DNA of 64,000 bases from Alligator mississippiensis. Lineage: Eukaryota; Chordata; Crocodylia; Alligatoridae. Positions within the stretch are counted from its first letter, which is position 1. Each line of letters opens with the position of its first letter. Under the pieces are notes generated by a model. It ran no database searches and was not told where the DNA came from. It worked only from the letters and a program-made list of their open reading frames with translations. Position numbers and translations under genes: made by a program. The stretch covers positions 40,221,892 to 40,285,891 of the forward strand of contig NC_081835.1 of assembly GCF_030867095.1 (NCBI RefSeq), read 5' to 3'. Of this stretch, positions 36,501-42,039 are shown piece by piece.

Positions 36501-39224
36501 TTAAGCAATTGACCTGACCCTCCTTCTCCAATGGTGTATCTGTCTTTTGTACCTGTTAGATTTCCTGGCATCTCAATCTCTATTTTCCTGCAGTGTACAT
36601 ACAAAAGAATGGAGCCAAAATGGACAGGGTAAAAACCTTGGCCATGGTGATGCATGGAAAATGTTTGTTCTCAGATTTATAAAAGGCAAGTTTATCAATG
36701 TGTGTGCTGGGGCTGGTTTGATAGGTGCGCATGCACCAACCACCCTTTTGGTGCCTACTGAGTCAGATATGACAGTTCAAGAAAGATGGAACGGAGAGGA
36801 AAGGACAATATGAGCTGAGGGAAGAAAACAATGTCACATGATCTGTGGGACTAGTGTAAGAATGACAGAGGAGTCTGAGAAGAAGAGGCCAAAAGATCAT
36901 TTGTTCTGAAGGAGGAGGCAAGAGTGTGGGGACTTGGTGGATACAACCAGAGATAGCTGTATTTGAATGCCATATGTCTGACACATTCTGAATTACCAGC
37001 TTTTAGTCTATGCTAACAGCCTGCTAGAATAGGTAGTCCCCACAGTCATGTACTGTACAAACTATCCTCTCCTAAAATTTTTGGTGTCAGCTACATACAT
37101 GTGGATAGAACGGGTGTTTCTTCAGCATCTGAGAGAGTTTCTTTTGGAAAGTTGCTTGATCCACAGCTAAGAAGAAAGTGTAAAGAACATGATAAGTAAA
37201 TAACCAAAGACAAACATTTTAGTAACATAAACTGCATAATATTTTATCAAATACAAATTGATTTGCATATTATAGGAAGCCATCCACTGGCATTTATGAG
37301 CTCCTATCCATAATGCTCAGTTAAACAAAAACCTGGAATAATCAAAAAGCCCCTCCCTCTTCCAACTTCTGCTTCCTGCTCCTGTCAATGGGGAGGGGAA
37401 GGCATAGCCTGCAGGAGCCAAGAAATCTGCATAGAAGGCAGCTGGGTGGAGAGAGACCAAGGCCCAAGCAGAATGCAGCCCCTGGCTGTTCAAAAGTCGG
37501 ATAGCCCTGCAGTAGTCAAAAAAGGGATCCATTGAAGGGAAATTACATCTTGCATCCTGAAGACAGTGAGCCTGGATAGCTCCAGACAAAAAGTAATAAA
37601 GAAAACATTTAACTTTGGACCTATGTGGCAATAACATTTCCTGCAGCTTAGTTCAAAACAAGAAAAAAGGTTGTTTTGAAATAGCCAAATCACTTCCCCA
37701 AGCCTGCTGAAAGCTGTGGCTAACCTGAGAGAGGAAGGGAAGTAGGGGGCTTCCCTTTAACAGTTTGCTGCTTCTGTGTTCCTACTTCTACAGCTAAACT
37801 TTGTAAAACTTTAAAACAAACTACTGTAAAACTACAAAGAAAATCCTACTTCATCCTTTCTGTATTGAATTAATAAGAACATTAAGGAAAAATCTTTCAA
37901 CTATATTACTTTATCTCATTCCATACCTCTCTATATAGTAACAATTCCTCACTGTTCTGCACAGCCTGTACATGGGTATATAAAAAGCAGAACTGAAATG
38001 CTTGTGGAATGCATTGGTAAATGTGTGGCAATCAAGGCAGAAGTTTGTACTGAACATCAAATATAAAAAAAAAAAGACATAATAGCTGCCTTATGCTCTG
38101 AGCATCAACCAGAAAGAATGGAAGAGGTAAGGTTAACCTTAATGTAGGCACTACCTGAACTGAGTGCTTTACTGTACAGCCCTAATCTTCTGCACATACA
38201 CTACTATAAGTTTAACCTATAAGTTTATCAGGGGTGACCACCAGTATCTGGGGGAACGTTTGTTCACCAGAGCGCCCCAAGGGATGACAACTAGGTCAAA
38301 CGGTCATAAACTACTACAAGACCGTTTCAGGCTGGACATAAGGAAGAATTTCTTTACTGTCCGAGCCCCCAAGGTCTGGAACAGCCTGCCACCGGAGGTG
38401 GTTCAAGCGCCTACATTGAACACCTTCAAGAGCAAACTGGATGCTTATCTTGCTGGGATCCTATGACCCCAGCTGACTTCCTGCCCTTTGGGCAGGGGGC
38501 TGGACTCGATGATCTTCCGAGGTCCCTTCCAGCCCTAATGTCTATGAAATACTACTAAGTGGAATAAATGCTAAATCCATACCAATTTCATTCTGGCTTT
38601 CCCCAGTTTTCAGTGTAATTCCTGATGTTCTCAGCAGTTCCACAAGTACACCACCATCTTCCACCACTCCATCTTGGGCAGAGGGCTTTTTGTTATCAGA
38701 GATACGAGACTTTTTTGCTTCTAAGAAAACAAGGTCATTTATTGTAACCAAGAGATGCAAGAAGCAGTGCAAATCTTTACTACAGGTAAACAGTTCAATA
38801 TGAGCATTCCCCCAAGAAATTCTGTAAAAATTGTTGTACTGGACCAATTTTAGAGTTAAACACCTTGGGGTTATCTCTGACAGTAGTAAATCGTCAACAT
38901 ATAAGAAGAATATATACAACTCTCATAAAGCACTTACTTGTGCACAACCAGTCCACAAGAGAAAGATCTTTTTGACCTATCCAGGTATCTGAGTTAATAC
39001 CAAGATTTAAAAAGTCAGGGGCTTACCCAGCCTCCATTAATGAATTACTATTATTGTATCATACAAGAACTTTTACAGACACATACAAGAGGCACACTGC
39101 TGATCCAAAAAGCTTATCCTCAAGTTAACCTCAAAGAAGCATTTTTGCCAAACGTACCTGGTAACTCTATAATTGGATTCTCCCCACGAGCATCAGATTT
39201 GGACAATTTTCGTTTTGAAACCAT
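6436..39224 (-). CDS. FANCD2: FANCD2, N-terminal coding exons (gene continues left of window)
   Basis: FANCD2 partners FANCI in the ID2 clamp that is mono-ubiquitinated on chromatin during interstrand cross-link repair. Seven coding exons read on the minus strand: 39158-39224, 38583-38720, 37099-37166, 34678-34781, 33034-33097, 13976-14028 and 6436-6514. All have AG/GT borders, and their 573 nt join in phase to give 191 residues. The start MVSKRKLSKS, the segment GITLKTGESQN, the segment SLMKLLLGIEILQ and the segment RLIVNQFKWLERVLDSK match the order of the vertebrate protein as I know it. Vertebrate FANCD2 has about 1450 residues, so only the N-terminus is here, and the ubiquitinated lysine lies outside. 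The basic N-terminus (KRK, later EAKKSR) fits the nuclear localisation region. Introns 1, 6 and 7 are swollen with transposons. Exon assignment is by eye; there is no transcript evidence. Confidence 0.95.
6515..7770. other. FANCD2 intron, AT-rich unique-looking sequence
   Basis: I found no exon, LINE or clear repeat here. Composition is AT-rich and frames are short. It directly follows the acceptor side of coding exon 7. Confidence 0.5.
7771..7812. repeat. Poly-T tract followed by poly-G tract
   Basis: A run of T at 7773-7787 is followed, after GGCCAAGAA, by a run of about 14 G (7797-7810). It is low-complexity sequence at the edge of an unclassified repeat. Confidence 0.8.
7870..8960. repeat. 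Unclassified interspersed repeat, GC-moderate, purine-rich
   Basis: The block begins TGTAACAGGGAATCCC and is purine-rich (many GGAGG, GGCAG). Its composition contrasts with the AT-rich flanks. Phrases such as CACCTGGTCCC and AGATATAAG-type motifs recall retrovirus-like LTR or satellite fragments of reptiles, and part of 680-870 looks similar. I see no paired LTR or coding domain, so the class stays open. Confidence 0.3.
9132..11391 (-). pseudogene. CR1 ORF2 reverse transcriptase and C-terminus, frameshifted
   Basis: The first frame (to about 10060) starts VDDLYLTQEVYGPTRGKALL, includes the endonuclease SDHELITFTIRRKAGK end, and reaches the intact motif A VIYLDFKKAFDLVSHD. A deletion of about 13 bases near 10055 shifts the frame. 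[14 protein letters not shown] and motif C (FTDD) follow. One missing A near 9413 shifts it again before the C-terminal TYKFIRGDH and NTFKMKLDAYLAGIL. The catalytic aspartates appear conserved, so the indels and the upstream stop are the only obvious lesions. Confidence 0.88.
11392..11913 (-). pseudogene. CR1 ORF2 endonuclease, ended by a nonsense codon
   Basis: The frame shows ITETWWDSTHDWTTGIDGY, RRDRVEKRGGGVALYVKES, MVGVYYRPPTQSPELDQ and MGDFNYPDISWED. It is stopped by TGA at the codon before 11391. The sister copy at 23.4-26.7 kb has a cysteine codon (TGC) there. The frame resumes in phase straight afterwards, so one substitution separates the two frames. Confidence 0.88.
12030..12911 (-). 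CDS. CR1 ORF1 protein with SGNH/GDSL esterase domain
   Basis: A 293-codon frame without stops. Residues 1-35 look helical (a leucine- and glutamate-rich start), 40-120 are proline-rich linker, and 123-290 form an SGNH hydrolase domain. The catalytic serine is in VVGDSLLRG (129-131 GDS), block III is HVGTND (GTND 183-186), and the aspartate and histidine are in GRDGLHLS (D268, H271). Chicken-type CR1 ORF1 proteins carry this esterase, and membrane or RNP association has been proposed. All visible catalytic positions are intact, unlike the partner ORF2. The true N-terminus may have been longer. Confidence 0.85.
   Translation of the reverse strand: MGSLARQLEELQATVHRLRAIRDCEQEIDSYCQALLPREAEGRSQSPSRPEEDSGTSCCVQPGAWTKVVKGPKARRTKAPPPPQLSNRYAPLAAPAEPAELPAPTGNMGPTATPAPALPKTKRKVFVVGDSLLRGTEGPICHPDPLARQVCCFPGARIRDIAERIPKLLKPTDRYPMLLIHVGTNDTARSTPSQVMRRYRDLGAGLKGLGAQVVFSSILPVSGYGLRRDRRIYVVNQRLRRWCHQEGFGFHDHSPLFGERGSELLGRDGLHLSPLGRRLFSARLADLLHRALN
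12931..13975. other. FANCD2 intron, AT-rich, no clear repeat
   Basis: There is a G-rich stretch at 13273-13302 (GGGAGG repeats) in otherwise ordinary intron sequence. I saw no coding potential. Confidence 0.45.
13976..14028 (-). CDS. FANCD2: FANCD2 coding exon 6
   Basis: The exon is 53 nt with a long pyrimidine tract before its acceptor and donor GTGAGT. It encodes PAIITLLLEKLPEFFFD plus two bases of a split codon, matching the PAIIKTLFEKLPEYFF segment of vertebrate FANCD2. It is isolated between a 7.5-kb intron on its 3' side and a 19-kb intron on its 5' side. Confidence 0.93.
14387..15442. mobile_element. hAT-like non-autonomous element, family 2
   Basis: The left end CAGGGGTGCACTGATA and the right end, read inverted, TAGAGATGCACTGATAC are matching terminal inverted repeats. 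Both ends carry CCGAT/ATCGG-type words. The core is GC-rich and gives long chance frames on both strands with no domain. A second copy lies at 30061-30640. The flanks share about 13 identical bases (see findings). Confidence 0.75.
15520..16417. mobile_element. hAT-like non-autonomous element, family 1
   Basis: Ends are CAGAGGTGGGCAAGATATGG and, inverted, CAGGGGTGGGCAATTATTTC. The 8-bp flanks ATATAGAA and GTATAGAA match at seven positions, as expected of a hAT target-site duplication. It contains a (GT)n tract (15787-15811) and a long CACACC-rich block (15825-16030). The 3' 250 bases match those of the element at 21858-23294. Confidence 0.85.
15787..15811. repeat. (GT)n microsatellite
   Basis: About 12 uninterrupted GT units lie inside the hAT-like element. 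The following 200 bases are an imperfect ACACCC-rich tract. Confidence 0.9.
16419..17110 (-). mobile_element. Old CR1 LINE 3' end, interrupted
   Basis: The text ATCATG..AGGGTTGAAAAGGGACATCAGGAGG and the following TCTGCC-type 3' UTR are a diverged CR1 3' end on the minus strand. It has gained a hAT-like insertion at 16776-17071 and abuts the hAT-like element that ends at 16417. Confidence 0.75.
16776..17071. mobile_element. Short hAT-like element with perfect 8-bp duplication
   Basis: The 296-bp insert starts CAGGGGCAACGAGTA and ends, inverted, CATGGGTGTCTGG. It is flanked on both sides by CCCTCATG (16768-16775 and 17072-17079). It splits an older CR1 relic, so it is the younger insertion. 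Confidence 0.75.
17221..18369 (-). mobile_element. CR1 LINE, 5'-truncated in the reverse transcriptase
   Basis: The 3' end at 17221 has TTCATAGATTCATAGATG, and a 337-codon frame runs from 18323 to 17310. It holds GVPQGSGLGPILFN, an intact motif C (FADD), VLVDSKMNMSRQCD, LEYCVQFW and LDRHLAGV. Motif A is lost because the 5' break falls at about 18369. Confidence 0.92.
18370..19640. other. FANCD2 intron, AT-rich then GC-rich
   Basis: AT-rich unique-looking sequence extends to about 19040. From 19060 to 19640 a GC- and purine-rich segment (GGAGG, GGGGGAG) has chance frames on both strands. CTCTGATTGGTTGCCTTGGC at 19060-19080 is followed by its inverse (GCCAATCAGAGTG), a short hairpin that could mark the start of an element. 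Confidence 0.4.
19684..20960. mobile_element. hAT-like element inside an old CR1 3' end
   Basis: The left end TAGTGTTTCTCAACCCG and, inverted, the right end CAGTGTTCTCAATTTT match as terminal repeats of the NTTCTCAACC type. CR1-like text (GGTACCTCAAGGGCCACC before, ATCTAGTCCAACTTCC after) shows that it sits in an older CR1 3' end. The core is GC-rich, includes a 20-30 base poly-C tract and gives chance frames. I could not settle the target-site duplication. Confidence 0.7.
20529..20553. repeat. Poly-C tract of about 25 bases
   Basis: An uninterrupted run of C inside the hAT-like core. Its exact length is likely to be unreliable in an assembly. Confidence 0.85.
20961..21465. mobile_element. 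Two old CR1 fragments in opposite orientation
   Basis: 20961-21085 continues a minus-strand CR1 3' UTR. From 21088 the plus strand reads FSLEKRRFREDMTDLL, followed by a CR1 3' part (TTTGGTTCCAAAAAAGATTA, ATTCATGAAGAATAGG). The two meet head to head at about 21086. Confidence 0.65.
21475..21850. mobile_element. hAT-like fragment, left-end type
   Basis: CAGAGGGGAACATATGGCCC then ACAGGCTGGATCC is the family-1 left-end wording. Pyrimidine-rich CCACTGCC units follow, and the segment ends with a GATCCAGCCC stretch. No right terminus was found before the next element at 21858. Confidence 0.5.
22200..22690. repeat. Minisatellite, unit about 60-85 bases
   Basis: At least six drifted copies of a unit containing GGGGCTGGCCCTGCA, CACATGCAGCCAGGGACT and GGAGCA lie head to tail. 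Chance frames across it have no known domain. Confidence 0.8.
22733..22915. repeat. CACACC-rich low-complexity tract
   Basis: Imperfect (CA)n and CACCC units, the same kind of tract as at 15825-16030 in the sister element. Confidence 0.8.
23436..23730 (+). pseudogene. CR1 ORF1 esterase, C-terminal half
   Basis: LKGLGAQVVFSSILPISGYG, WCHREGFGFHDHSPLFGERG and GRDGL are seen. The position after GRDGL reads PPLSP where the other copy reads HLSP, so the catalytic histidine is gone. The serine block is lost by truncation. Confidence 0.8.
23849..25217 (+). pseudogene. CR1 ORF2 endonuclease and linker, with stops
   Basis: ITETWWDSTNDWTTGIDGY and MVGVYYRPPTQSPELDQ, MGDFNYPDISWED and SDHELITITIRRKAGKS are conserved. 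TGA at 24134-24136 and TAG at 24830-24832 interrupt the frame, and base losses near 25030 and 25190 shift it. Confidence 0.87.
25218..26609 (+). pseudogene. CR1 ORF2 reverse transcriptase, open but with a mutated motif C
   Basis: The 463-codon frame covers VPEDWKKANVVPIFKKGRK, FVAGRSCLTNLISFYDQV, motif A (VIYLDFKKAFDLVSHD, intact), [14 protein letters not shown] and the C-terminus ending LDAYLAGIL. Motif C reads FANDTKLW instead of FADDTKLW, so one catalytic aspartate has become asparagine. Confidence 0.88.
26750..28145 (+). mobile_element. Old, heavily decayed CR1-type LINE
   Basis: Broken plus-strand frames show HHEFIKNKLCQINFLSSSDQ, VYLDF then QGF-KVLHN, PSVVQCIYYLDAR and, after an insertion, MEKLETVQRQATKMMKSLE. 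It is far more diverged than the CR1 copies next to it and is interrupted at 27743-28060. Confidence 0.75.
27743..28060. mobile_element. hAT-like insertion, left end only
   Basis: CAGTGGTTATCAACTGGGGA is the CAGTGGTTCTCAACC-type terminus of hAT non-autonomous elements. The insert is GC-rich and separates two parts of an old LINE. A matching right terminus was not found, so the right border is set where LINE sequence resumes. Confidence 0.55.
28146..29374. repeat. Unclassified sequence, moderately GC-rich
   Basis: No exon or recognisable transposon protein. The stretch around 29030-29100 (AATAAAAATCCACAGG, then CCTTATCCC) could be the polyadenylation end of an LTR-like or SINE-like element. 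That is a guess from wording only. Confidence 0.25.
29375..29793. mobile_element. hAT-like element, right end
   Basis: The right end reads, inverted, CAGGGGTGCTCAACCTTTGG, preceded by GGATTCGGCCCACGAG. The left end is not clear; GGCCAGATCCAACGGTGG near 29395 is typical left-side wording. Confidence 0.55.
29794..29968 (+). mobile_element. Old CR1 3' end fragment
   Basis: GGTTGGACTAGATGACCTCT and GAGGTCATTCCCAACCCT at 29851-29892 are CR1 3' UTR wording on the plus strand. Confidence 0.7.
29977..30721. mobile_element. hAT-like element carrying a nested element
   Basis: Left CAGTGGTGGTCAACCAGG and, inverted, right AAGGGGTTTTCAACC are its termini. Flanks ATTTAGGA and GTTTAGGA match at seven of eight positions. 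Most of the interior (30061-30640) is a copy of the family-2 element. Confidence 0.75.
30061..30640. mobile_element. hAT-like family 2, nested partial copy
   Basis: It begins TAGAGGTGCACTTATAAATC, continues GATATAAGGAAAATT and GTGGCCAATAACGTGGCTGA, and parallels the inverted right half of the element at 14387-15442. No right terminus is evident. Confidence 0.7.
30917..31001. repeat. Imperfect inverted repeat, arms about 26 bases
   Basis: 30917-30944 (AGTCCTCCTGGGAAAACAG then AGTGTCCAG) and 30976-31001 are inverted copies with a few mismatches. The 31-base spacer itself has a short GCCTCAC/GTGAGGC relation with upstream sequence. Confidence 0.75.
31495..31538. repeat. Perfect 15-bp inverted repeat, 14-base loop
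   Basis: TGGTTCTTGATCTCA at 31495-31509 is exactly inverted at 31524-31538. It falls inside the Myb/SANT-like relic. Confidence 0.9.
32476..33033. other. FANCD2 intron, no clear repeat
   Basis: Nothing recognisable apart from ordinary AT-rich intron leading to the donor of coding exon 5. Confidence 0.4.
33034..33097 (-). CDS. FANCD2: FANCD2 coding exon 5
   Basis: The exon is 64 nt with acceptor TTACAG and donor GTAGAG. It encodes IMVHSYCESLMKLLLGIEIL and a final Q, entering in phase 2 and leaving in phase 0. It is the counterpart of the human segment ending KLLLGIDILQ. Confidence 0.95.
33098..34677. other. FANCD2 intron between coding exons 4 and 5
   Basis: AT-rich, unique-looking sequence, with a short C-rich stretch at 33680-33697. 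I saw no coding or repeat signature. Confidence 0.45.
34678..34781 (-). CDS. FANCD2: FANCD2 coding exon 4
   Basis: The exon is 104 nt with acceptor TTGCAG and donor GTCTGA, which is weaker than its neighbours. It encodes VVQDFISGLESHIQDRDLF then RNCLLPC, matching the human [20 protein letters not shown] region. It ends in phase 2, and the following exon completes an arginine codon. Confidence 0.93.
34782..35427. other. FANCD2 intron, 5' part of the intron between coding exons 3 and 4
   Basis: Ordinary intron sequence, with nothing recognised before the element starting at about 35428. Confidence 0.4.
35428..36347. mobile_element. Non-autonomous element with GAAAC/GTTTC-rich arms and GC minisatellite core
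   Basis: The left end GGGCGGTACAGCTGAAATGG and, inverted, the right end TAGGGCTGTGTGAAATTTC are similar. Both arms (35430-35600, 36180-36340) are full of TTTCG and TTTCAAA words. The core at 35740-36065 has about four to five copies of a 60-70 base unit holding AAGGGGAA, CAGCTGGGCTGA and TTGCCTT. The class is probably a hAT-type MITE. Confidence 0.6.
36348..37098. other. FANCD2 intron
   Basis: No repeat or exon recognised. The donor of coding exon 3 is at the right end. Confidence 0.4.
37099..37166 (-). CDS. FANCD2: FANCD2 coding exon 3
   Basis: The exon is 68 nt with acceptor TTCTTAG and donor GTATGT. It encodes AVDQATFQKKLSQMLKKHPF then YPH, the counterpart of human DQIAFQKKLFQTLRRHP. It leaves in phase 0. 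A second GT four bases downstream (GTAG) is a possible but weaker donor. Confidence 0.93.
37167..38204. other. FANCD2 intron between coding exons 2 and 3
   Basis: AT-rich sequence without a recognised element, up to the CR1 fragment that begins at about 38205. Confidence 0.4.
38205..38548 (+). mobile_element. CR1 LINE 3' end, next to FANCD2 coding exon 2
   Basis: The open C-terminal frame (YKFIRGDHQYLGERLFTRAP to LDAYLAGIL) and 3' UTR match the 9.0- and 23.4-kb copies closely. It ends CCCTAATGTCTATGAAAT at 38548. It is antisense to FANCD2 and ends about 34 bases from the donor of coding exon 2. Confidence 0.93.
38583..38720 (-). CDS. FANCD2: FANCD2 coding exon 2
   Basis: The exon is 138 nt with acceptor TTCTTAG and donor GTATGG, entering and leaving in phase 1. 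It encodes EAKKSRISDNKK, an acidic stretch, then VELLRTSGITLKTGESQNEI, which matches human VKLLKISGIILKTGESQN. A CR1 3' end stops only about 34 bases beyond the donor, in the following intron. Confidence 0.94.
39158..39224 (-). CDS. FANCD2: FANCD2 coding exon 1 (start codon exon)
   Basis: The whole exon spans 39158-39240, with acceptor ATACAG after 39240 and the strong donor GTACGT. Sixteen bases of 5' leader precede ATG at 39224-39222, which has G at position -3 and G at +4. The exon encodes MVSKRKLSKSDARGENPIIE then LP. MVSKR-LSKS is the known FANCD2 N-terminus, which fixes the start. Confidence 0.95.
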
Positions 39225-39240
39225 GGCCACAAAATAGTTG

Positions 39241-39860
39241 CTGTATGCTATAATACAACGGGGAAAAACAATTAAACAGGCAAAGAGAGATAAACATTTG
39301 CTCTAGAATTCTTAAACAAATTTAAGCAAATAAATAACACCACATAGTGAAGAAAGTGCAGAAATGCAGATTACCTTCTCAGAGAATGCCAAAACTGTCT
39401 GCTTAATCAATGTTATTCTGCATTCTGTATTACTCTGCTGATCAGACAGAGAAAGAACACCACCACCTACATTATACAGCACAGATTGTTGTGTTTTCTA
39501 AAAGGCAGTTTACACATGTATAGTAGGGAAAAAAAGGAAGTTCCAGTGAGCTGCGATGAGTCTTCTACATACTTTGCAGACAAATTTGCCTGTATTTGGC
39601 ATGGCTTGAAGACCACCACTTTTGCTGTAGTCAGAGTTTAGGGTTGAAGAAGCCTGACTATTATTTATTTACATGGACTGTTTTAAATAGTTGTCACCCT
39701 CTGATGCAGAGGATGTGTTTGGGGGGATGGGAGGGAGTGGGGCAGGGAACCAGTTGTGAACTGCACCTGTTCAAATCCTGGCTCATAAGAACCAGTCACA
39801 GGAAACTGAGGCCACTGCCAGTTAAGGTAGTTAACGATCCCTTTGGGAGGGCAGGTTGCT
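39241..39860. other. First FANCD2 intron, proximal part
   Basis: AT-rich sequence with no recognised element. Confidence 0.4.
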
Positions 39861-40240
39861 GAATATCTTAAATCTGCAATTGTTCAGCCTCTATTCAAGA
39901 AACTATAGCCTAATGCTGACTCCCCAGTCGGTTATCGCCATGTCTCCAACCTCTCCTTTTTGATGAGCAAGTGGTCACCTGATCTCTTCAAATGCATCAG
40001 GATGCCATCAGTTCCCTGGACACCTGCCGATCTGGCTTTCATCCTACATACAGCATAGAAACTACACTCCTGGCCTTAGGTGATGATCTTCACCTGGAGA
40101 TCAAAAAGGGAAACTATGCCCTATGGATCTTACTCAGAATTTCAGTGCCCTTTCATACAGTTGACCATCAGTTGCTGATAAAGCATTTATATCACCCTTT
40201 GTGTATTGCAGGACAAGTCTACACTGATTCTGCTCTTTCC
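39861..40240 (+). mobile_element. L2-like LINE reverse-transcriptase relic
   Basis: Plus-strand frames give HQDAISSLDTCRSGFHPTYS, IETTLLALGDDLHLEI and FHTVDHQLLIKHL, the wording of L2-type reverse transcriptases (SGFR..HSTETALL, FDTVDH..LL..L). It is short and broken. Confidence 0.65.
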
Positions 40241-40339
40241 TAGCAGAGTGCCACCAAAGGTCAGTGACAGGCAAGTAAGTGTTCATCGTTCCCTCAGAAT
40301 TTTTCTTCTAGGTTTTTTGAGGGTGTCAATAAGGAAGAA

Positions 40340-40760
40340 GGTCAAGTCAATCCAAAAAAAGCCTTTGACAAGGTCCACCATCAGAGGCTCTTAAAGTTAT
40401 GAAGTCACACAATTACAGAAAACGTACAGTTGTGGATTAGAAACTGGCTCAAAGATAGAAAGCAGAGAGTAAATATGAATAGTCAGTTTTCAGAATGGAA
40501 AGAAGTAACCAGCTGGGTTCCCCAGGGAACTGTGTTGGGACTGGTACTGTTTAGCACATTCATAAATGATCTGAAAAAGGGGATGAATAGCAAGGTAGCC
40601 ACATTTCTGAGTGACTCAAAATTATTCAAAGTGATAAAGACCAAAGCAGACTCTGAGGAACTACAGAAGGATCCAGCACAATTGACTGAATGGGCAAGAA
40701 AATGACAGGTAAATTTCAACATAGATAAGTGTAAAATGATGCACCAAAAATAACCCAAAG
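40340..40760 (+). mobile_element. Old CR1-like reverse-transcriptase relic
   Basis: After KAFDKVHHQRLLKL the frame continues WIRNWLKDRKQRVNMNSQFS, WVPQGTVLGLVLFSTFINDL, FLSDSKLFK (motif C lost) and a VNFNIDKCKMMH-like end. It is distinct in age from the CR1 copy that follows. Confidence 0.75.
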
Positions 40761-40879
40761 TATCAACATTGGCAATCCCTCCAAGTCAAGGATGATTGTT
40801 TTCCATGACTGGCTTATTTGTAGGTCCAAAGATGGCTGATGAGGCCAATTCAGGATCAACAGGCTCTGCTACAACTTGG

Positions 40880-42011
40880 ACACGTTTTTCCACGCCAGAT
40901 GTTCTCATAAATAAACTGACAGGCTGTGATGTAGATGATTACACGGTCAGGTGGATGGCAAATTGGCTTAGGGTTCGTATCCAGAGAGTGGTAGTGGATG
41001 GGTCGATATCGACCTGGAAAGATGTAGGCAGTGGAGTCCCGCAAGGCTCGGTCCTTGGACCAGTGCTATTCAATGTCTTCATCAGTGACTTGGACAAGAA
41101 CATGGAGAGCACCCTGTCCAAGTTCACAGATGCTACCAAATTATGGGGCAAAGTTAACACACCAGAGGGTAAGTAACAGATCCAGGAGGATCTGGACAGG
41201 TTGGAAAAGTGGGCAGAACAAAATAGGATGCAGTTCAACAAACAGAAGTGCAAAGTGCTGCACCTGGGCCAAAAGAACCGCCAACACACTTACAGGCTGG
41301 TGGATGACCTTCTCAGCAGCACAGCAGTGGAAAGGGATCTCTGAGTCACAGCTGACTCCAAGATGAACGTTAGATGTCAATGTAATGAAGTGATCAACAA
41401 GGCTAACCGCACTTTATCATGCATTAACAGATGCATGATGAACAGGTCCAGGGAAGTGATGCTTCCCCTCTCTGCAGCACTGGTGAGGCCGCAGTTGGAC
41501 TACTGCATCCAGTTTTGGGCACCACACTTCAAGAGGGATGTGGAGAATCTTGAAAGGGTTCAGAAGAGGGCCACTCATATGGTTAGAGGCCTGCAGGCAA
41601 TGCTCTACAAGGAGAGACTGAGGGACCTAGATCTCTTCAGCCTTCGCAAGAGAAGACTGAGAGGTGATCTTGTGGCTGCCTATAAATTCATCAGGGGAGG
41701 GCAGCAGGGAATAGGAGATGCTCTATTTACTAGGGCATCCCCTGGAGTAACTAGGGACAATGGCCACAAATTGACAAAGAGCAGATTTAGGTTGGACATT
41801 AGAAATAACTTCACAGTAAGGGTTGTCAGAATCTGGAATGGGCTTCCAAGAGCGGTGGTGCTCTCCCCTACCTTGGGGGTCTTCAAGAGGAGACTAGACA
41901 AGCACTTAGCTGGAGTCATCTGATCCCAGCGTTCTTTCCTGCCCAGGGCAGGGGGTCGGACTCGATGACCTACTGAGGTCCCTTCTGACCCTAACATTTA
42001 TGAATCTATGA
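40880..42011 (+). mobile_element. CR1 LINE, 5'-truncated
   Basis: Frames show [48 protein letters not shown] (second catalytic aspartate replaced by alanine), LDYCIQFWAPHFKRDVENLE and LDKHLAGV. A stop interrupts at 41174. The 3' end is at 42011 (CTAACATTTATGAATC). Confidence 0.9.
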
Positions 42012-42039
42012 GCGGCTCTAAATTCTGGATTTAGTGTGC

